Shown: positions 1-8,335, counted from the stretch's first letter. The stretch is 64,000 nucleotides of DNA from Bradyrhizobium sp. CCGE-LA001 (GCF_000296215.2 NZ_CP013949.1:2969501-3033500); one strand, 5' to 3'. Numbers and translations are program-made. The notes: generated by a model from the letters alone, not told the origin.

Positions 1-1386
1 GCGCTCGACGAGCTGCTCGCGCAATTCGTCGGAGGCCTGCTTCAGCGCCAGGCCCCAATAGTCCAGCATGAAGCGATCGTCGGCGCCGCGCACGGTGCCA
101 GCGATGTGGTTGAAGTGGGTGTACTGATAGGGGTGCAGCCGGATCATCTCGGCCAGCGAGAGCGCGAGGCCGAAGCAGAAGGTCGCGAGCACGACCGGCT
201 GCCAGGTGCGGTGATTGGCGCGCAGGCGCTCCATGGTCCAGGCAAAGGCGACGCCGCCGAGCACCGCCATCGGCGGGATCACGAAGACGAAATGGCGGAT
301 GCCGTTGTACAGCGCCGGCCGCTTCACCATCGCGATTGCGAGCGGCAGGGTCGCGGCAAGCGTCAGCATCAGCAGGATGGTCTTGCGGCGCGCGGGAACC
401 TGGCGGCGCGGCAGCAGTGCGAAGGTGCCGACAATGGCGCCGGCCATCAGCACCAGCATCACCTCGGGCAGCTGGAGCGCGAACAGCGTCGGCAGATAGG
501 ACCAGGGCATATCAGGCACGGACACGATCGCGCCGTCGAACATCTCCTTCCAGGGCTTCTCGAAGAAGTGCGAGAAGTAGGTCAGCGCCTCGAAGGGATT
601 GCCGGGCTCCATGATCGACCACGGCCAGATCAGCCCCATCACGAGATAGCCGACCACGAGGCCGGGGAGCAGCACGTAGACGACATGGGCGAAGCGGCGG
701 ACCGACTCGCGCGCGCCCTCGTTGCGCAGCTCCTCCAAGAACAGCGGGATGAAGCCGACCATGGCGTAGACCAGCGCGAGCCCGCCGAGAACGCGGCAGC
801 CGAGCGACAGGCCGGCCCCCAGGCCGACGATCAGGATCGTGCGCGGCGAGGGCTGCGGATATTCCTCGGCGAGCCGGACGAGGCCGAGCATCAGGACGAT
901 CATGGCCACCGCGAAGGGCGCATCCTTCGGGTTCATGAACATGTGGCCGTAGAAGATCGGGCACAGCGCGAGCAGCAGGAGCGAGGCAAGACCGGCAAGG
1001 GGGCCGCCAACGCGGCGGCCGAGCCGCCACGTCACCGCGAGCCCGATCACGCCGACGATCGCGCCGACCAGTCGTCGCGTCTCGAACAGCTCGAGCGGAA
1101 TGACCTTGTGCAGGAGCGCGGCGACCATGTCGAAGCCGCCGCCATACATGTAGAGGTTCGCAAAGGAGAGCGCCGCGGTGTCCTTGAAGCCGGAACCGAA
1201 CATGCGCAGCAACAGATCGGCATATTCGGCGTGGGTGTAGTCATCCCAGCCGAGGCCGTAGTCGCGGAAGGTCAGGCCTGCGATGACCGCGACCGCGGCG
1301 AGCACCACCATGGCGAGATCGTCGCAAGTCCGCTCGACCGAGCGCCGCAGAGGCGTGTCGATCGCCGAAGTCGTGATGGATGTCAT
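1..1386 (-). CDS. Glycosyltransferase family 39 (ArnT/PMT-like) membrane protein, C-terminus beyond window
   Basis: The reverse strand is open from the ATG at 1386 to the window edge with no stop, giving 462 codons of a longer protein. The translation has an N-terminal cytoplasmic tail, a first membrane span near residues 25-42, a WDDY motif at 47-50 where GT39 enzymes carry their catalytic acidic pair, and many further hydrophobic helices. GT39 members move sugars from polyprenyl-phosphate carriers to lipid, glycan or protein acceptors on the outer face of the inner membrane. The acceptor here cannot be told from sequence. The gene runs leftward, away from the next gene. A long forward-strand frame over the same stretch is rich in His, Arg and Gln and looks like an antisense shadow. 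Confidence 0.8.
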   Translation of the reverse strand, partial: MTSITTSAIDTPLRRSVERTCDDLAMVVLAAVAVIAGLTFRDYGLGWDDYTHAEYADLLLRMFGSGFKDTAALSFANLYMYGGGFDMVAALLHKVIPLELFETRRLVGAIVGVIGLAVTWRLGRRVGGPLAGLASLLLLALCPIFYGHMFMNPKDAPFAVAMIVLMLGLVRLAEEYPQPSPRTILIVGLGAGLSLGCRVLGGLALVYAMVGFIPLFLEELRNEGARESVRRFAHVVYVLLPGLVVGYLVMGLIWPWSIMEPGNPFEALTYFSHFFEKPWKEMFDGAIVSVPDMPWSYLPTLFALQLPEVMLVLMAGAIVGTFALLPRRQVPARRKTILLMLTLAATLPLAIAMVKRPALYNGIRHFVFVIPPMAVLGGVAFAWTMERLRANHRTWQPVVLATFCFGLALSLAEMIRLHPYQYTHFNHIAGTVRGADDRFMLDYWGLALKQASDELREQLVER

Positions 1387-1697
1387 GGCTATTGGCGCCC
1401 CGGAATCCCCTCTTGGCCCGACTGGTGCGCGCGGGCCTGCTCCCCGGATTCCCTATAGCGCAGTTCCATTACCAAGTAATTGGGCATTATGGCTAAATTC
1501 CTGATGCAACGCAGCAAATTCAGAAACTTGGAGAGTTGTAGCTGTAGTGAGCCGTAGCTGAAGGGAATGTGAATAAGTCCCTGATTTCCTTCTCTTTAGG
1601 AACAGCGCCCCCAATTGGTCGTTGGCGTGGAACACCGTATGACGGTATCGTGGCGTGACGAGTGTCGCGTGTGGGTGCGCGGCCGGGGGTGAGTTCG
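1387..1697. other. Intergenic region between divergent genes
   Basis: About 310 bases separate the leftward glycosyltransferase from the rightward proline-rich protein. It is clearly more AT-rich than its neighbours around 1470-1600. The one element I can name is a candidate EcfG promoter at 1599-1623. No convincing small gene is seen; an 85-codon reverse frame here runs across the promoter and lacks a recognisable protein pattern. Confidence 0.6.
1599..1623 (+). promoter_or_regulatory. Candidate EcfG (general stress response) promoter
   Basis: GGAAC at 1599-1603 and CGTT at 1620-1623 are separated by exactly 16 bases. This matches the GGAAC-N16/17-CGTT consensus described for alphaproteobacterial EcfG/RpoE2 sigma factors. 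It points rightward and lies about 75 bases upstream of the ATG at 1698. Found by eye; no transcription evidence. Confidence 0.6.
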
Positions 1698-2558
1698 ATG
1701 ACCTTGGCATTGTTGATCGCGGGGATTTTCGCCGTTTTGGCGGGCCTCCTTGCGATCCTGTTTGGCTACACCGTCAGGGAATTCAGTCTCGGCAGCACCC
1801 TCATAATCTCTGGAACCCTCGGCGTCTGCACCGGACTGTTACTGGTCGGCCTGCATGTCCTGTTGCTCGAGCTGAAGGGCATCGCGCGCCGGCTGGCTGC
1901 CGGTTCGCCGTCCGAGGTTCGTGTCAGGCCTGTGCTGCCGGGCCTGGCGATGCCTGGCGAGCCAGCGCCTGCGCCGTCTGCGAAGATCGAACCGGCGCCG
2001 CCGCCGCCTCCTGCAGCAGGTCCGCCGCCGTGGCAGAGCGAAGCCGCGGCGCGCGAGCGTCCGCGCGTCGAGACTCCGGAAGCACCAACGCCTGCTGCGG
2101 CGCCGGAAGCGCCGCGTCGTCGCAACCTCTTGTTCGCCTCGACCTCGCGCAAGGAGCGGGAGCGCACGGAGGCGAAGGCCACCGAGGACACGACGCCGCC
2201 GCCTCACGACGAACCCGTACCGCCCGCCGGCCAGGGCGCTCCGCCTGCCAGTTTCGACGATGCCTGGCCGAAGCCGGAGCGCATGCGCCCGACGGAACCG
2301 CCGGTGAGCCCGCGCCGGCCCCCGCCGCCGCCGCGCTCGCCTTCGACCTTTGAGGAAGCCGCTCCCCCGCCGCCGCCAGCACCGGAGTCCGCAGCCACGC
2401 CCGAGCAGCCGCCCGTCACCGTGCTCAAGTCCGGTGTCGTCGACGGCATGGCCTATTCGCTCTATTCCGACGGCTCGATCGAAGCGCAGATGCCGGAGGG
2501 CATGATGCGCTTTGCCTCCATCGACGAACTCCGCTCGCATCTCGACCAGCGCGGCTGA
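1698..2558 (+). CDS. Proline-rich membrane protein of unknown function
   Basis: A 286-residue protein. The first 60 or so residues form two hydrophobic helices (about 3-22 and 30-60). A long low-complexity Pro/Ala/Glu-rich stretch follows to about residue 230. The last 45 residues are an ordered-looking tail containing VVDGMAYSLYSDGSIEAQMP. I start at the ATG at 1698, after a GGGGTGAG stretch, because the next upstream ATG would add 12 residues ahead of a natural membrane segment. The layout suggests a two-helix anchor, a disordered linker and a small C-terminal module, probably cytoplasmic. The candidate EcfG promoter upstream suggests stress induction. I do not recognise a named family. Confidence 0.75.
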   Translation: MTLALLIAGIFAVLAGLLAILFGYTVREFSLGSTLIISGTLGVCTGLLLVGLHVLLLELKGIARRLAAGSPSEVRVRPVLPGLAMPGEPAPAPSAKIEPAPPPPPAAGPPPWQSEAAARERPRVETPEAPTPAAAPEAPRRRNLLFASTSRKERERTEAKATEDTTPPPHDEPVPPAGQGAPPASFDDAWPKPERMRPTEPPVSPRRPPPPPRSPSTFEEAAPPPPPAPESAATPEQPPVTVLKSGVVDGMAYSLYSDGSIEAQMPEGMMRFASIDELRSHLDQRG

Positions 2559-2697
2559 GTACCCAAGTAAAGGGCTGCCATTCAGCAGTAATCAGTCGAT
2601 CGTAGACAGTCGTCGTGTTCAGCCGAACGTGTTCTTGACATGGAATACTTTGACGTCGTCAATCCCGTGGGACGCAAGGCGTAGAAAGGGCGGGCGC

Positions 2698-3114
2698 ATG
2701 TCGGATGCGGGAGGCAAGAATTTCATCGAGCTGACGGCGGGCATCGTGTCGGCTTATCTCAGCAACAATCCGACGCCTGCGGCCGAGATCCCGAACCTGA
2801 TCAGCCAGGTGCATGGCGCCTTGGTACGGGTCTCGTCGGGCCGTACCGAGACCGCGCCGCTCGAGCCGGCAAAGCCGGCGGTCTCGCTCAAGAAGTCGAT
2901 CGCGCCGGATTATCTCGTGTGCCTGGAAGACGGCAAGCGCTTCAAGTCGCTGAAGCGCCATCTGCGCACCCAGTACAACATGACGCCCGAGCAATATCGC
3001 GAGAAATGGGGCCTGCCCGCCGACTATCCCATGGTCGCGCCGAACTATGCGGTAGCCCGCTCGCAGCTGGCCAAGCAGATGGGCCTCGGGCAGCAGCAGC
3101 GGAAGCGGAAGTAG
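2698..3114 (+). CDS. MucR/Ros family transcriptional regulator with an incomplete zinc site
   Basis: A 138-residue protein matching MucR/Ros regulators, which bind AT-rich promoters and control exopolysaccharide, motility and cell-cycle genes in rhizobia and relatives. The family signature is clear in the C-terminal half: SLKRHL, then TPEQYREKWGLP and DYPMVAPNYA. In Ros the zinc ligands are two Cys and two His. Here the corresponding positions are Cys75, Asp78, His88 and Tyr93, so only two classical ligands remain. Mesorhizobium homologues that fold without zinc are known, so this need not abolish function. I start at the ATG at 2698 because the conserved N-terminal helix FIELTAGIVSAYLSNN begins just after it. 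An in-frame upstream extension is not family-like. Confidence 0.9.
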   Translation: MSDAGGKNFIELTAGIVSAYLSNNPTPAAEIPNLISQVHGALVRVSSGRTETAPLEPAKPAVSLKKSIAPDYLVCLEDGKRFKSLKRHLRTQYNMTPEQYREKWGLPADYPMVAPNYAVARSQLAKQMGLGQQQRKRK

Positions 3115-3128
3115 CTCAGGACTTAATC

Positions 3129-3228
3129 TCGTAGGGTGGGCAAAGGCGCGCGCTTGCGTGCCGTGCCCACCATCTCTCGGTGATCGAATCTATGATGGTG
3201 GGCACGCTCCGCTTTGCCCACCCTACGA
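3129..3228. repeat. Intergenic inverted repeat (nested hairpin) overlapping the end of sufE
   Basis: The outer arms, 3129-3145 and 3212-3228, are perfect 17-base reverse complements (TCGTAGGGTGGGCAAAG and its complement). A second inner pair, 3163-3173 and 3195-3205, pairs GTGCCCACCAT with ATGGTGGGCAC. Elements with GTAGGGTGGGCAAAG termini are familiar from Bradyrhizobium intergenic regions (recollection, not searched). The right arm supplies the stop codon of sufE at 3223-3225. The element also sits where a bidirectional terminator for the convergent mucR-like gene and sufE would be expected. Confidence 0.8.
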
Positions 3229-3651
3229 AGCTTCGGCCAGTGCCTCTTTCGCGTCGGTCTTGATGCGCTCGACCATCGAGCGCAGTCCGTTGGACCGCTG
3301 CGGCGTCAGATGATCGCGAAAGCCGAACTCGTTGAACACCGCGATGGCGTCGGTATTGAGGATCTCCTGCGGTGTGCGTCCGGAATAGAGCGCGAGCACG
3401 ATCGCGACCAGCCCGCGCACGATATGCGCGTCACTGTCGCCGCGATATTTCAGGATCGGTGCACCATGGCTGCGGTCGATCAGCTTCTGGAGCCAGACCT
3501 GGCTGACGCAGCCGTTCACCTTGTTCTCGGCGGAGTGCTCGGCCTCCGGCATCGGTTCCAGGGTTCGGCCGAGCTCGATGACGTACCGGTAGCGGTCGTC
3601 CCACTCGTCCAGAAGCTCGAAATTGTCCCTGATTTCGTTGATCGTCGTCAT
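3223..3651 (-). CDS. sufE: SufE family Fe-S cluster assembly sulfur acceptor
   Basis: A 142-residue protein matching SufE, which accepts persulfide sulfur from the cysteine desulfurase SufS and activates it for Fe-S cluster building. The acceptor cysteine is Cys48 in NKVNGCVSQVWL, the family signature. The N-terminus (IRDNFELLDEWDDRYRYVIELG) is also typical. I start at the ATG at 3651 (MTTINEI); an upstream ATG at 3792 adds 47 residues with no family match. No sufBCDS genes are nearby, so this is a detached sufE, as is usual in rhizobia. The final residues and the TAG stop fall inside the repeat element at 3129-3228. Confidence 0.9.
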   Translation of the reverse strand: MTTINEIRDNFELLDEWDDRYRYVIELGRTLEPMPEAEHSAENKVNGCVSQVWLQKLIDRSHGAPILKYRGDSDAHIVRGLVAIVLALYSGRTPQEILNTDAIAVFNEFGFRDHLTPQRSNGLRSMVERIKTDAKEALAEAS

Positions 3652-3845
3652 GCTGGCCCACGGTTCCGCTTCCACCCAATATAGGGACGCGAAGCCGTGA
3701 AATCGATAGGGATCGGGCACGAATCGACGATCGGCGTGCTTACAGCCAGCCTGTGGTCGCTGAGCAAAGCGTTCGAATGGAGCCATCGCCAACGCCGGCT
3801 ACTTGACGTAGAATGAAGCGGCCCAATCGAGCATGGAGTGCAACG

Positions 3846-4331
3846 ATGCGTTCCTTCAAGTTGCTGGCCGCCCTTGTCGTCCTCGTGATTCCGCTCGGAT
3901 CTCCGCGAACGCTACAGGCGCAAGATCAGTCGCCGGCATACGCCCGCATCATGCCTGCCGACCTGAAGTGGAATCCAATAGCTTCAATGCCGAAGGGCGC
4001 ACAGATAGCTGTGCTACACGGCAATCCCGCCAAACCCGGCTTGTTTACGATCCGCCTTAAGCTGCCCGCCAATTTCAGATTGCCTGTCCATTCTCATCCG
4101 GACGAGCGGGTCCGGACGATCATTTCCGGAACCTACTATTCCGCGATCGGCGACAAGGCCGAGAGCTCGAAACTGTTGGCTTTTCCCCCGGGCACGTTCT
4201 CGCATGTCCCACCCAAGGTATGGCAGTTCGCCGAAACACGAGACGAAGAGGTCATCTTTCAGATCACCGGCGTCGGCCCCACCGGTATCGATTACCTGAA
4301 TGCCACCGATGATCCGCGGAAGGCCCAATAG
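3846..4331 (+). CDS. Secreted cupin-domain protein
   Basis: A 161-residue protein with a signal peptide (hydrophobic residues 5-18, likely cleavage near Ala25) and one cupin barrel. The first cupin motif is VHSHPDERVRTIISG, with His82, His84 and Glu87 as probable metal ligands and Gly95 closing the motif. The second motif region contains FSHVPPKVWQF. Cupins of this kind are small exported metal-binding proteins whose substrates are mostly unknown. The ATG at 3846 has GGAG eight bases upstream; an in-frame ATG at 3813 would place extra charged residues ahead of the signal peptide. It does not overlap neighbours and may be monocistronic. Confidence 0.75.
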   Translation: MRSFKLLAALVVLVIPLGSPRTLQAQDQSPAYARIMPADLKWNPIASMPKGAQIAVLHGNPAKPGLFTIRLKLPANFRLPVHSHPDERVRTIISGTYYSAIGDKAESSKLLAFPPGTFSHVPPKVWQFAETRDEEVIFQITGVGPTGIDYLNATDDPRKAQ

Positions 4332-4393
4332 ACTTTCTCGTTAGGAAGAGCGGCGGGCCGCGCGGTCATCGCCAAAGCTTGCGAGGACGCGCT

Positions 4394-4837
4394 CTAATTC
4401 GCCGCCTGAGGACCACGCCATTCCAGCGCGAGGTCGTCCTGGGTCAGGGTATCCCGCATAGCTTCGCTCGCGGCAATGTCGCCTTCGCCGGCCATCGCGA
4501 TCGAGCCGGTATGGTCGGGCGCCTTCTTGTGATCGGTCTTGGTGCCGTCGACCTTCTCGTTGGTGATCTGCTCTTTCTTGTCGTTGATGATCTGATAGAG
4601 CTTGCGTGCGCCGTCCTGGGCGCGCTGGCCGATGATGGCTGCGGCCTGGCCGCCGACCTCGCAGGCTGCGGGCTGGCGCTTGCAGAACTGGGTCGCATCG
4701 GAGACGGCTGCAGTCGCAGCCTGCACCGCGTCGGCGGCGCCGATCTGCGGCAGCTTCTCCGATTCGGGCGTCTTGTCCCGCGGCAGGAGCACCAGCACCA
4801 GCCCGAGCCAGAATGTGATGCGGAGCAGAAAGCGCAT
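4394..4837 (-). CDS. DUF5330 family protein with N-terminal membrane anchor
   Basis: A 147-residue protein beginning MRFLLRITFWLGLVLVLLP, a hydrophobic N-terminus that is either an uncleaved anchor or a signal peptide. It is followed by DKTPESEK and a helical segment with two cysteines (FCKRQPAACEVGG). This layout matches the alphaproteobacterial DUF5330 family, whose function is unknown. The ATG at 4837 is preferred because translation from further upstream puts polar residues before the anchor. It lies convergent to the cupin gene. Confidence 0.75.
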   Translation of the reverse strand: MRFLLRITFWLGLVLVLLPRDKTPESEKLPQIGAADAVQAATAAVSDATQFCKRQPAACEVGGQAAAIIGQRAQDGARKLYQIINDKKEQITNEKVDGTKTDHKKAPDHTGSIAMAGEGDIAASEAMRDTLTQDDLALEWRGPQAAN

Positions 4838-5247
4838 CTTGCGACCTGTACGTTCGATCCCGTTCGCGGCGATCGCCGCGGATGTCGGACCTAGCAACCC
4901 TCGATAAATCGCAAGTGATTGCCTTGAGCTTAATTCGTCGAAAATTTACGCAAAATTCTTCGCGATCGACGCTGCGGTAAATTTTCGATTGACGTCCGCG
5001 CCCGTGACACTGCTGGGCGCCCCGCATCCACCAATTCGAAACCATGTGGCGCGAGGTGAAACCCTGTGTTCACCATCCGCAGCGAAGACGTCGCCAAATC
5101 GTCTAAAAAGCCCCACGACGGCGCGGTGTCGGGCCGCATGTCGACCCGCCTTAGCACTCGTTTAAGGTCGCTCTGACACGGTGGCTCAACGACAAGGAGG
5201 CGTTCCGGCGCGTCTTCTAAAGACGATTGAGCCGAAGCGCGAGACCC
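4838..5247. other. Intergenic region with an AT-rich inverted repeat
   Basis: About 410 bases lie between the divergent DUF5330 and DivJ-like genes. An 11-base inverted repeat, TCGAAAATTTA at 4938-4948 and TAAATTTTCGA at 4978-4988, is centred near 4963. An AAGGAGG at 5195-5201 leads to no good reading frame. No CtrA, FixK or EcfG match is apparent and I see no convincing gene. Confidence 0.5.
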
Positions 5248-7092
5248 GTGACAGTTTTGAGTATCATCCGCGATTGTCTCGATGCGCTGCTGCATCCCTC
5301 CGCGCGTTACGATGCGCTGACGCGAGCGCGCCATCGTGCCTTCATGGCGCCGCGGCTGCTCGGCAGCCTGGCCGCCTTCGCCGCATTCCCGATCTATCTC
5401 GTCGTGCGCGGCGCGCCGAGCGCGCTCGAGGTCGCGGCCTTCGCCTGGCTGATCGCGCCGATCCTGTTGTCCTGGTTCCTGTCGCGCACCGGCCGCTATG
5501 AAGGCGCCCACGTGTTGTCGTCGCTGGCGCTCGCCGGCCTGATCATGGCGGTCGCGGTCACCACCGGCGGCATCGAATCCTTTGCCGCGGTCTGGCTGGT
5601 GGTGGTTCCGCTGGAAGCCGCGCTATCGGCCTCGCGCCGCGTCACCGCCTTTGCCTCGCTGCTGGCGCTGTCCTGTGCCGGCATCCTGATCCTCGTCGGC
5701 CATTTCGGCTGGCTCCCGCTGAGCGAACCGAGCGCCGCAGAGCGCAGCGCGCTGATCGCCCTCGGCGTGGCGTCGGCGACGCTGTACGCTGCGGGCCTTG
5801 CTTTCGGCGCGGAATCGCTCGCGCGCACCAGCGTTGCGCTGTTGTCGCGCGAGGAGGAGCGCTATCGCCTGCTCGCGCGCAACATGAGCGACGTCATCTC
5901 GCGACATCAGCGCAATGGCGCGGTTCAGTTCATCTCGCCGGCTGCGGAGGCCATGCTCGGCATGCCCGTCGCGCAACTGCTCGGCCATGGCCTGTTCGAC
6001 CGCGTCCACGTCGCTGATCGGCCGGCCTATCTCACCGCTCTGTCGGATGCGGCGCGCGGCGACGTGCGCAGCGTCGAGTTCCGGCTGCGGCGGGAGCCTG
6101 CCGGCGCCGAGCGCGGCCAGATCGACTTCATCTGGGTCGAGATGCGCTGCCGCCCGCTCGATCAGGACAGGGCGCGTGACGTCATGCAGGAGGCCGAAGT
6201 CGTCACCGTGATGCGCGATGTCACGGACCGCAAGCTGTCCGAGCAGGCGCTCGATCAGGCCCGCAGCGCCGCCGAGGCGGCCGATGCGGCCAAGACGCGC
6301 TTCCTCGCCACCATGAGCCACGAGTTGCGCACGCCGCTCAACGCCATCATCGGCTTCTCCGAGATGATCGCGCAGGAGCAGACCCTGATGCTGGGCGCGG
6401 CCCAGCGCAAGGAATACGCCGAGCTCATCAACGCGTCCGGCCAGCACCTGCTGTCGGTCGTCAACGGCATCCTGGACATGTCCAAGATGGAATCAGGCAA
6501 TTTCGAGATCGCCTCGGAGCCGTTCGCGCCGCGTGCCTCGTTGATGCATTGCTGCAATCTGCTGGCGCTGAAGGCGCGGGAGAACGGCATCGACCTCATC
6601 ACCGATGCGCCGCAGGACCTGCCGGTCATGACCGGCGATCCCCGGGCGTTCAAGCAGATCGTGCTCAACCTCGTCGCCAATGCCATCAAGTTCACCGAGC
6701 GCGGCGGTCAGGTCACCGTGACCGCTGCGGTCTCGGGTTCGCAGCTCGCGCTACGCATCAGCGACACCGGCGTCGGCATCGCGCCCGACGATCTCGAACG
6801 CATCGGCGCGCCGTTCTTCCAGGCCGGCAAGACCTATCAGCGCCGTCACGAAGGCACCGGCCTCGGACTTTCGATCGTCAAGAGTCTCGTGGCGTTGCAT
6901 CTCGGCGAATTGACGGTACAAAGCAGGCTCGGCGAGGGTACGGCCGTCACCGTCAAGCTGCCGCTGGTCTACACGCCGCCGCAAGTCAAGCTCGCCGATG
7001 AGAAGGCGGGCGAGAGCAAGATCGCGACCCTGACGCCGGTGCTGCGCCAGGAACCTCAGAACCAACCCGCTCTGGTGAAGAAAAGTGCCTAA
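5248..7092 (+). CDS. Membrane-bound PAS sensor histidine kinase, DivJ/PleC-like
   Basis: A 614-residue kinase. Residues about 30-190 contain five or six membrane spans. A PAS domain follows (about 205-330, ending VVTVMRDVTDRKLSEQAL), then HisKA with the phospho-acceptor His358 in ATMSHELRTPLNAIIGFSEM, and a HATPase domain (NLVANAIKF, DTGVGIAPDD, GTGLGLSIVK). The dimerisation helix (LLSVVNGILDMSKMESG) resembles DivJ/PleC-type kinases, which phosphorylate DivK in the CtrA cell-cycle circuit. The start is uncertain: GTG at 5248 gives MTVLSIIRD, while TTG at 5227 adds seven residues. Its stop overlaps the next gene by 8 bases. Assignment to DivJ rather than another PleC-like kinase is inference. 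Confidence 0.8.
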   Translation: MTVLSIIRDCLDALLHPSARYDALTRARHRAFMAPRLLGSLAAFAAFPIYLVVRGAPSALEVAAFAWLIAPILLSWFLSRTGRYEGAHVLSSLALAGLIMAVAVTTGGIESFAAVWLVVVPLEAALSASRRVTAFASLLALSCAGILILVGHFGWLPLSEPSAAERSALIALGVASATLYAAGLAFGAESLARTSVALLSREEERYRLLARNMSDVISRHQRNGAVQFISPAAEAMLGMPVAQLLGHGLFDRVHVADRPAYLTALSDAARGDVRSVEFRLRREPAGAERGQIDFIWVEMRCRPLDQDRARDVMQEAEVVTVMRDVTDRKLSEQALDQARSAAEAADAAKTRFLATMSHELRTPLNAIIGFSEMIAQEQTLMLGAAQRKEYAELINASGQHLLSVVNGILDMSKMESGNFEIASEPFAPRASLMHCCNLLALKARENGIDLITDAPQDLPVMTGDPRAFKQIVLNLVANAIKFTERGGQVTVTAAVSGSQLALRISDTGVGIAPDDLERIGAPFFQAGKTYQRRHEGTGLGLSIVKSLVALHLGELTVQSRLGEGTAVTVKLPLVYTPPQVKLADEKAGESKIATLTPVLRQEPQNQPALVKKSA

Positions 7093-7786
7093 GAAGTCTG
7101 CAAAGGACGACACCGCGCCGCGCCGTCGTGGCGCCAAGGCGGCGGTCATCGATGTCGAGACCGAGCGCAACCTCGTGATGCGCGTGCTGCTGCACAGTCC
7201 CAAGGATACGCTGGCCGGCCTCGTCGCCATCGCCGCGGTCGGTGCGATCGTCGCCAATGCGCTGTTCCTTCAGACCGGCCGGCATCCGGCGCCGATGTTC
7301 GGCACGGTGATCAATCTTCCCGCGCCGTCGTCCGCGTCGCTGTCGAATCCCTTGCCGCGTCCGCGCCCTGTCGGCGCCGACACCTCGCCGCTCGAGCCGC
7401 GCGCGACGGAGTTCCGCGCAGAGCCGAAACCCGCCGAGCGTGCCGCCGAGAAGCTGCCGGAAAAACCCATCGAGGCGACCGCCTCGACGCGCGCGAGCGA
7501 TCCGATGGCCAATCTGGTCAAGGCGACGACCTCGATGCCACCCGCCGCCATGCGTCCGCCTGCGCCGATTCCGGCGCAGAGCCCGGCCGCGCGACGCATC
7601 GCCGGCGTGCAGCGCGCGCTGTCCGAATACGGCTACGGCAATTTGAAGATCACGGGCACGATGAGTGCCGAGACCCAGTCCGCGATCCAGAAATTCGAGC
7701 GCGAGCACAAGATGCAGGTCACCGGCCAGGTGTCCGACCGGCTGCTGCGCGAGCTCGGTGCGGCGATCGGCCGGCCGGTCGAATAA
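7085..7786 (+). CDS. Membrane protein with C-terminal peptidoglycan-binding domain
   Basis: A 233-residue protein starting at a GTG that overlaps the 3' end of the kinase gene, so the two are translationally coupled. After a basic N-terminal tail comes one membrane span (about residues 40-60), a Pro/Ala-rich linker, and a PG_binding_1-type domain at about 165-230 (GVQRALSEYGYGNLKITGTM, then SAIQKFEREHKM). The topology places the binding domain in the periplasm. The fixed link to a DivJ-like kinase suggests it connects cell-wall state or polar position to that kinase. That is inference from context. Confidence 0.75.
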   Translation: MPKKSAKDDTAPRRRGAKAAVIDVETERNLVMRVLLHSPKDTLAGLVAIAAVGAIVANALFLQTGRHPAPMFGTVINLPAPSSASLSNPLPRPRPVGADTSPLEPRATEFRAEPKPAERAAEKLPEKPIEATASTRASDPMANLVKATTSMPPAAMRPPAPIPAQSPAARRIAGVQRALSEYGYGNLKITGTMSAETQSAIQKFEREHKMQVTGQVSDRLLRELGAAIGRPVE

Positions 7787-7843
7787 TTTCCACGCGCGTG
7801 CGACGGCTGGCGCGGACTGCGCCACTGGCTTATCGTTCGATTC

Positions 7844-8188
7844 ATGCGTTTGAAATCCAACATCTGGGTGGCGGCATACTTGCGCCGCTGCCAAACCGAA
7901 GGCGTGTTCGGCGCCGTGCGCCGCCGCGGGGCCGAGGAGGCGGGCGCGGTGTTCGTCAAAGTGTCGCTGCTCGACGGCAATGCGATGCTGTATGGGCCCG
8001 CGCCGCAGACGGTCTATGACGACGGCCGCCCGGTCGATCGTTTCTTCGTGCCGGTCGCTCCGCGGCCCTTGCCGGACCACACCATCGAGGAAAGGCTGGG
8101 CAAGGAAATCCGCTTTGATCCGGATGCCTGGATCGTCGAGACAGAGGACCGCGCGGGACGGCATTTTCTCGAGTTGGCGAAGGGCTGA
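7844..8188 (+). CDS. DUF1491 family protein
   Basis: A 114-residue protein matching DUF1491, a small cytoplasmic family widespread in alphaproteobacteria and without known function. Recognisable stretches are MRLKSNIWVAAYLRRC, the GAVFVKVSLLDG strand, and the C-terminal RFDPDAWIVETEDRAGRHFL. The length is usual for the family. It follows the peptidoglycan-binding gene after 57 bases and may share its transcript. Confidence 0.85.
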   Translation: MRLKSNIWVAAYLRRCQTEGVFGAVRRRGAEEAGAVFVKVSLLDGNAMLYGPAPQTVYDDGRPVDRFFVPVAPRPLPDHTIEERLGKEIRFDPDAWIVETEDRAGRHFLELAKG

Positions 8189-8200
8189 CTGCCGCCGACC

Positions 8201-8335
8201 GTGTCCCGGACAAGCGGCAACGCATCAGCGTTGCCGTGCAGAGCCGGACCCAGAAAGCGGCATGAGCGATGCGGCGAAATGGGCCCCGGCTCTGCAGCGC
8301 ACCGCCGAAGAGGCGCTGCGCTGCGTCCGGGGCAC
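8201..8335. repeat. Intergenic inverted repeat, Bradyrhizobium type
   Basis: The outer arms GTGTCCCGGAC (8201-8211) and GTCCGGGGCAC (8325-8335) pair with one mismatch. Inner arms GCAGAGCCGG (8238-8247) and CCGGCTCTGC (8286-8295) pair perfectly. The element fills most of the gap between the convergent DUF1491 and DUF2336 genes. Such CCGGGACAC-bordered elements are common in Bradyrhizobium spacers (recollection). It could end transcription from both sides. Confidence 0.65.

Noticed and set aside
106..1458. Long forward reading frame of 450 codons opposite the glycosyltransferase
   Set aside because: Its composition (His, Arg, Gln, Asp-rich) is typical of antisense frames in high-GC genes, and the reverse strand codes a clear GT39 membrane protein.
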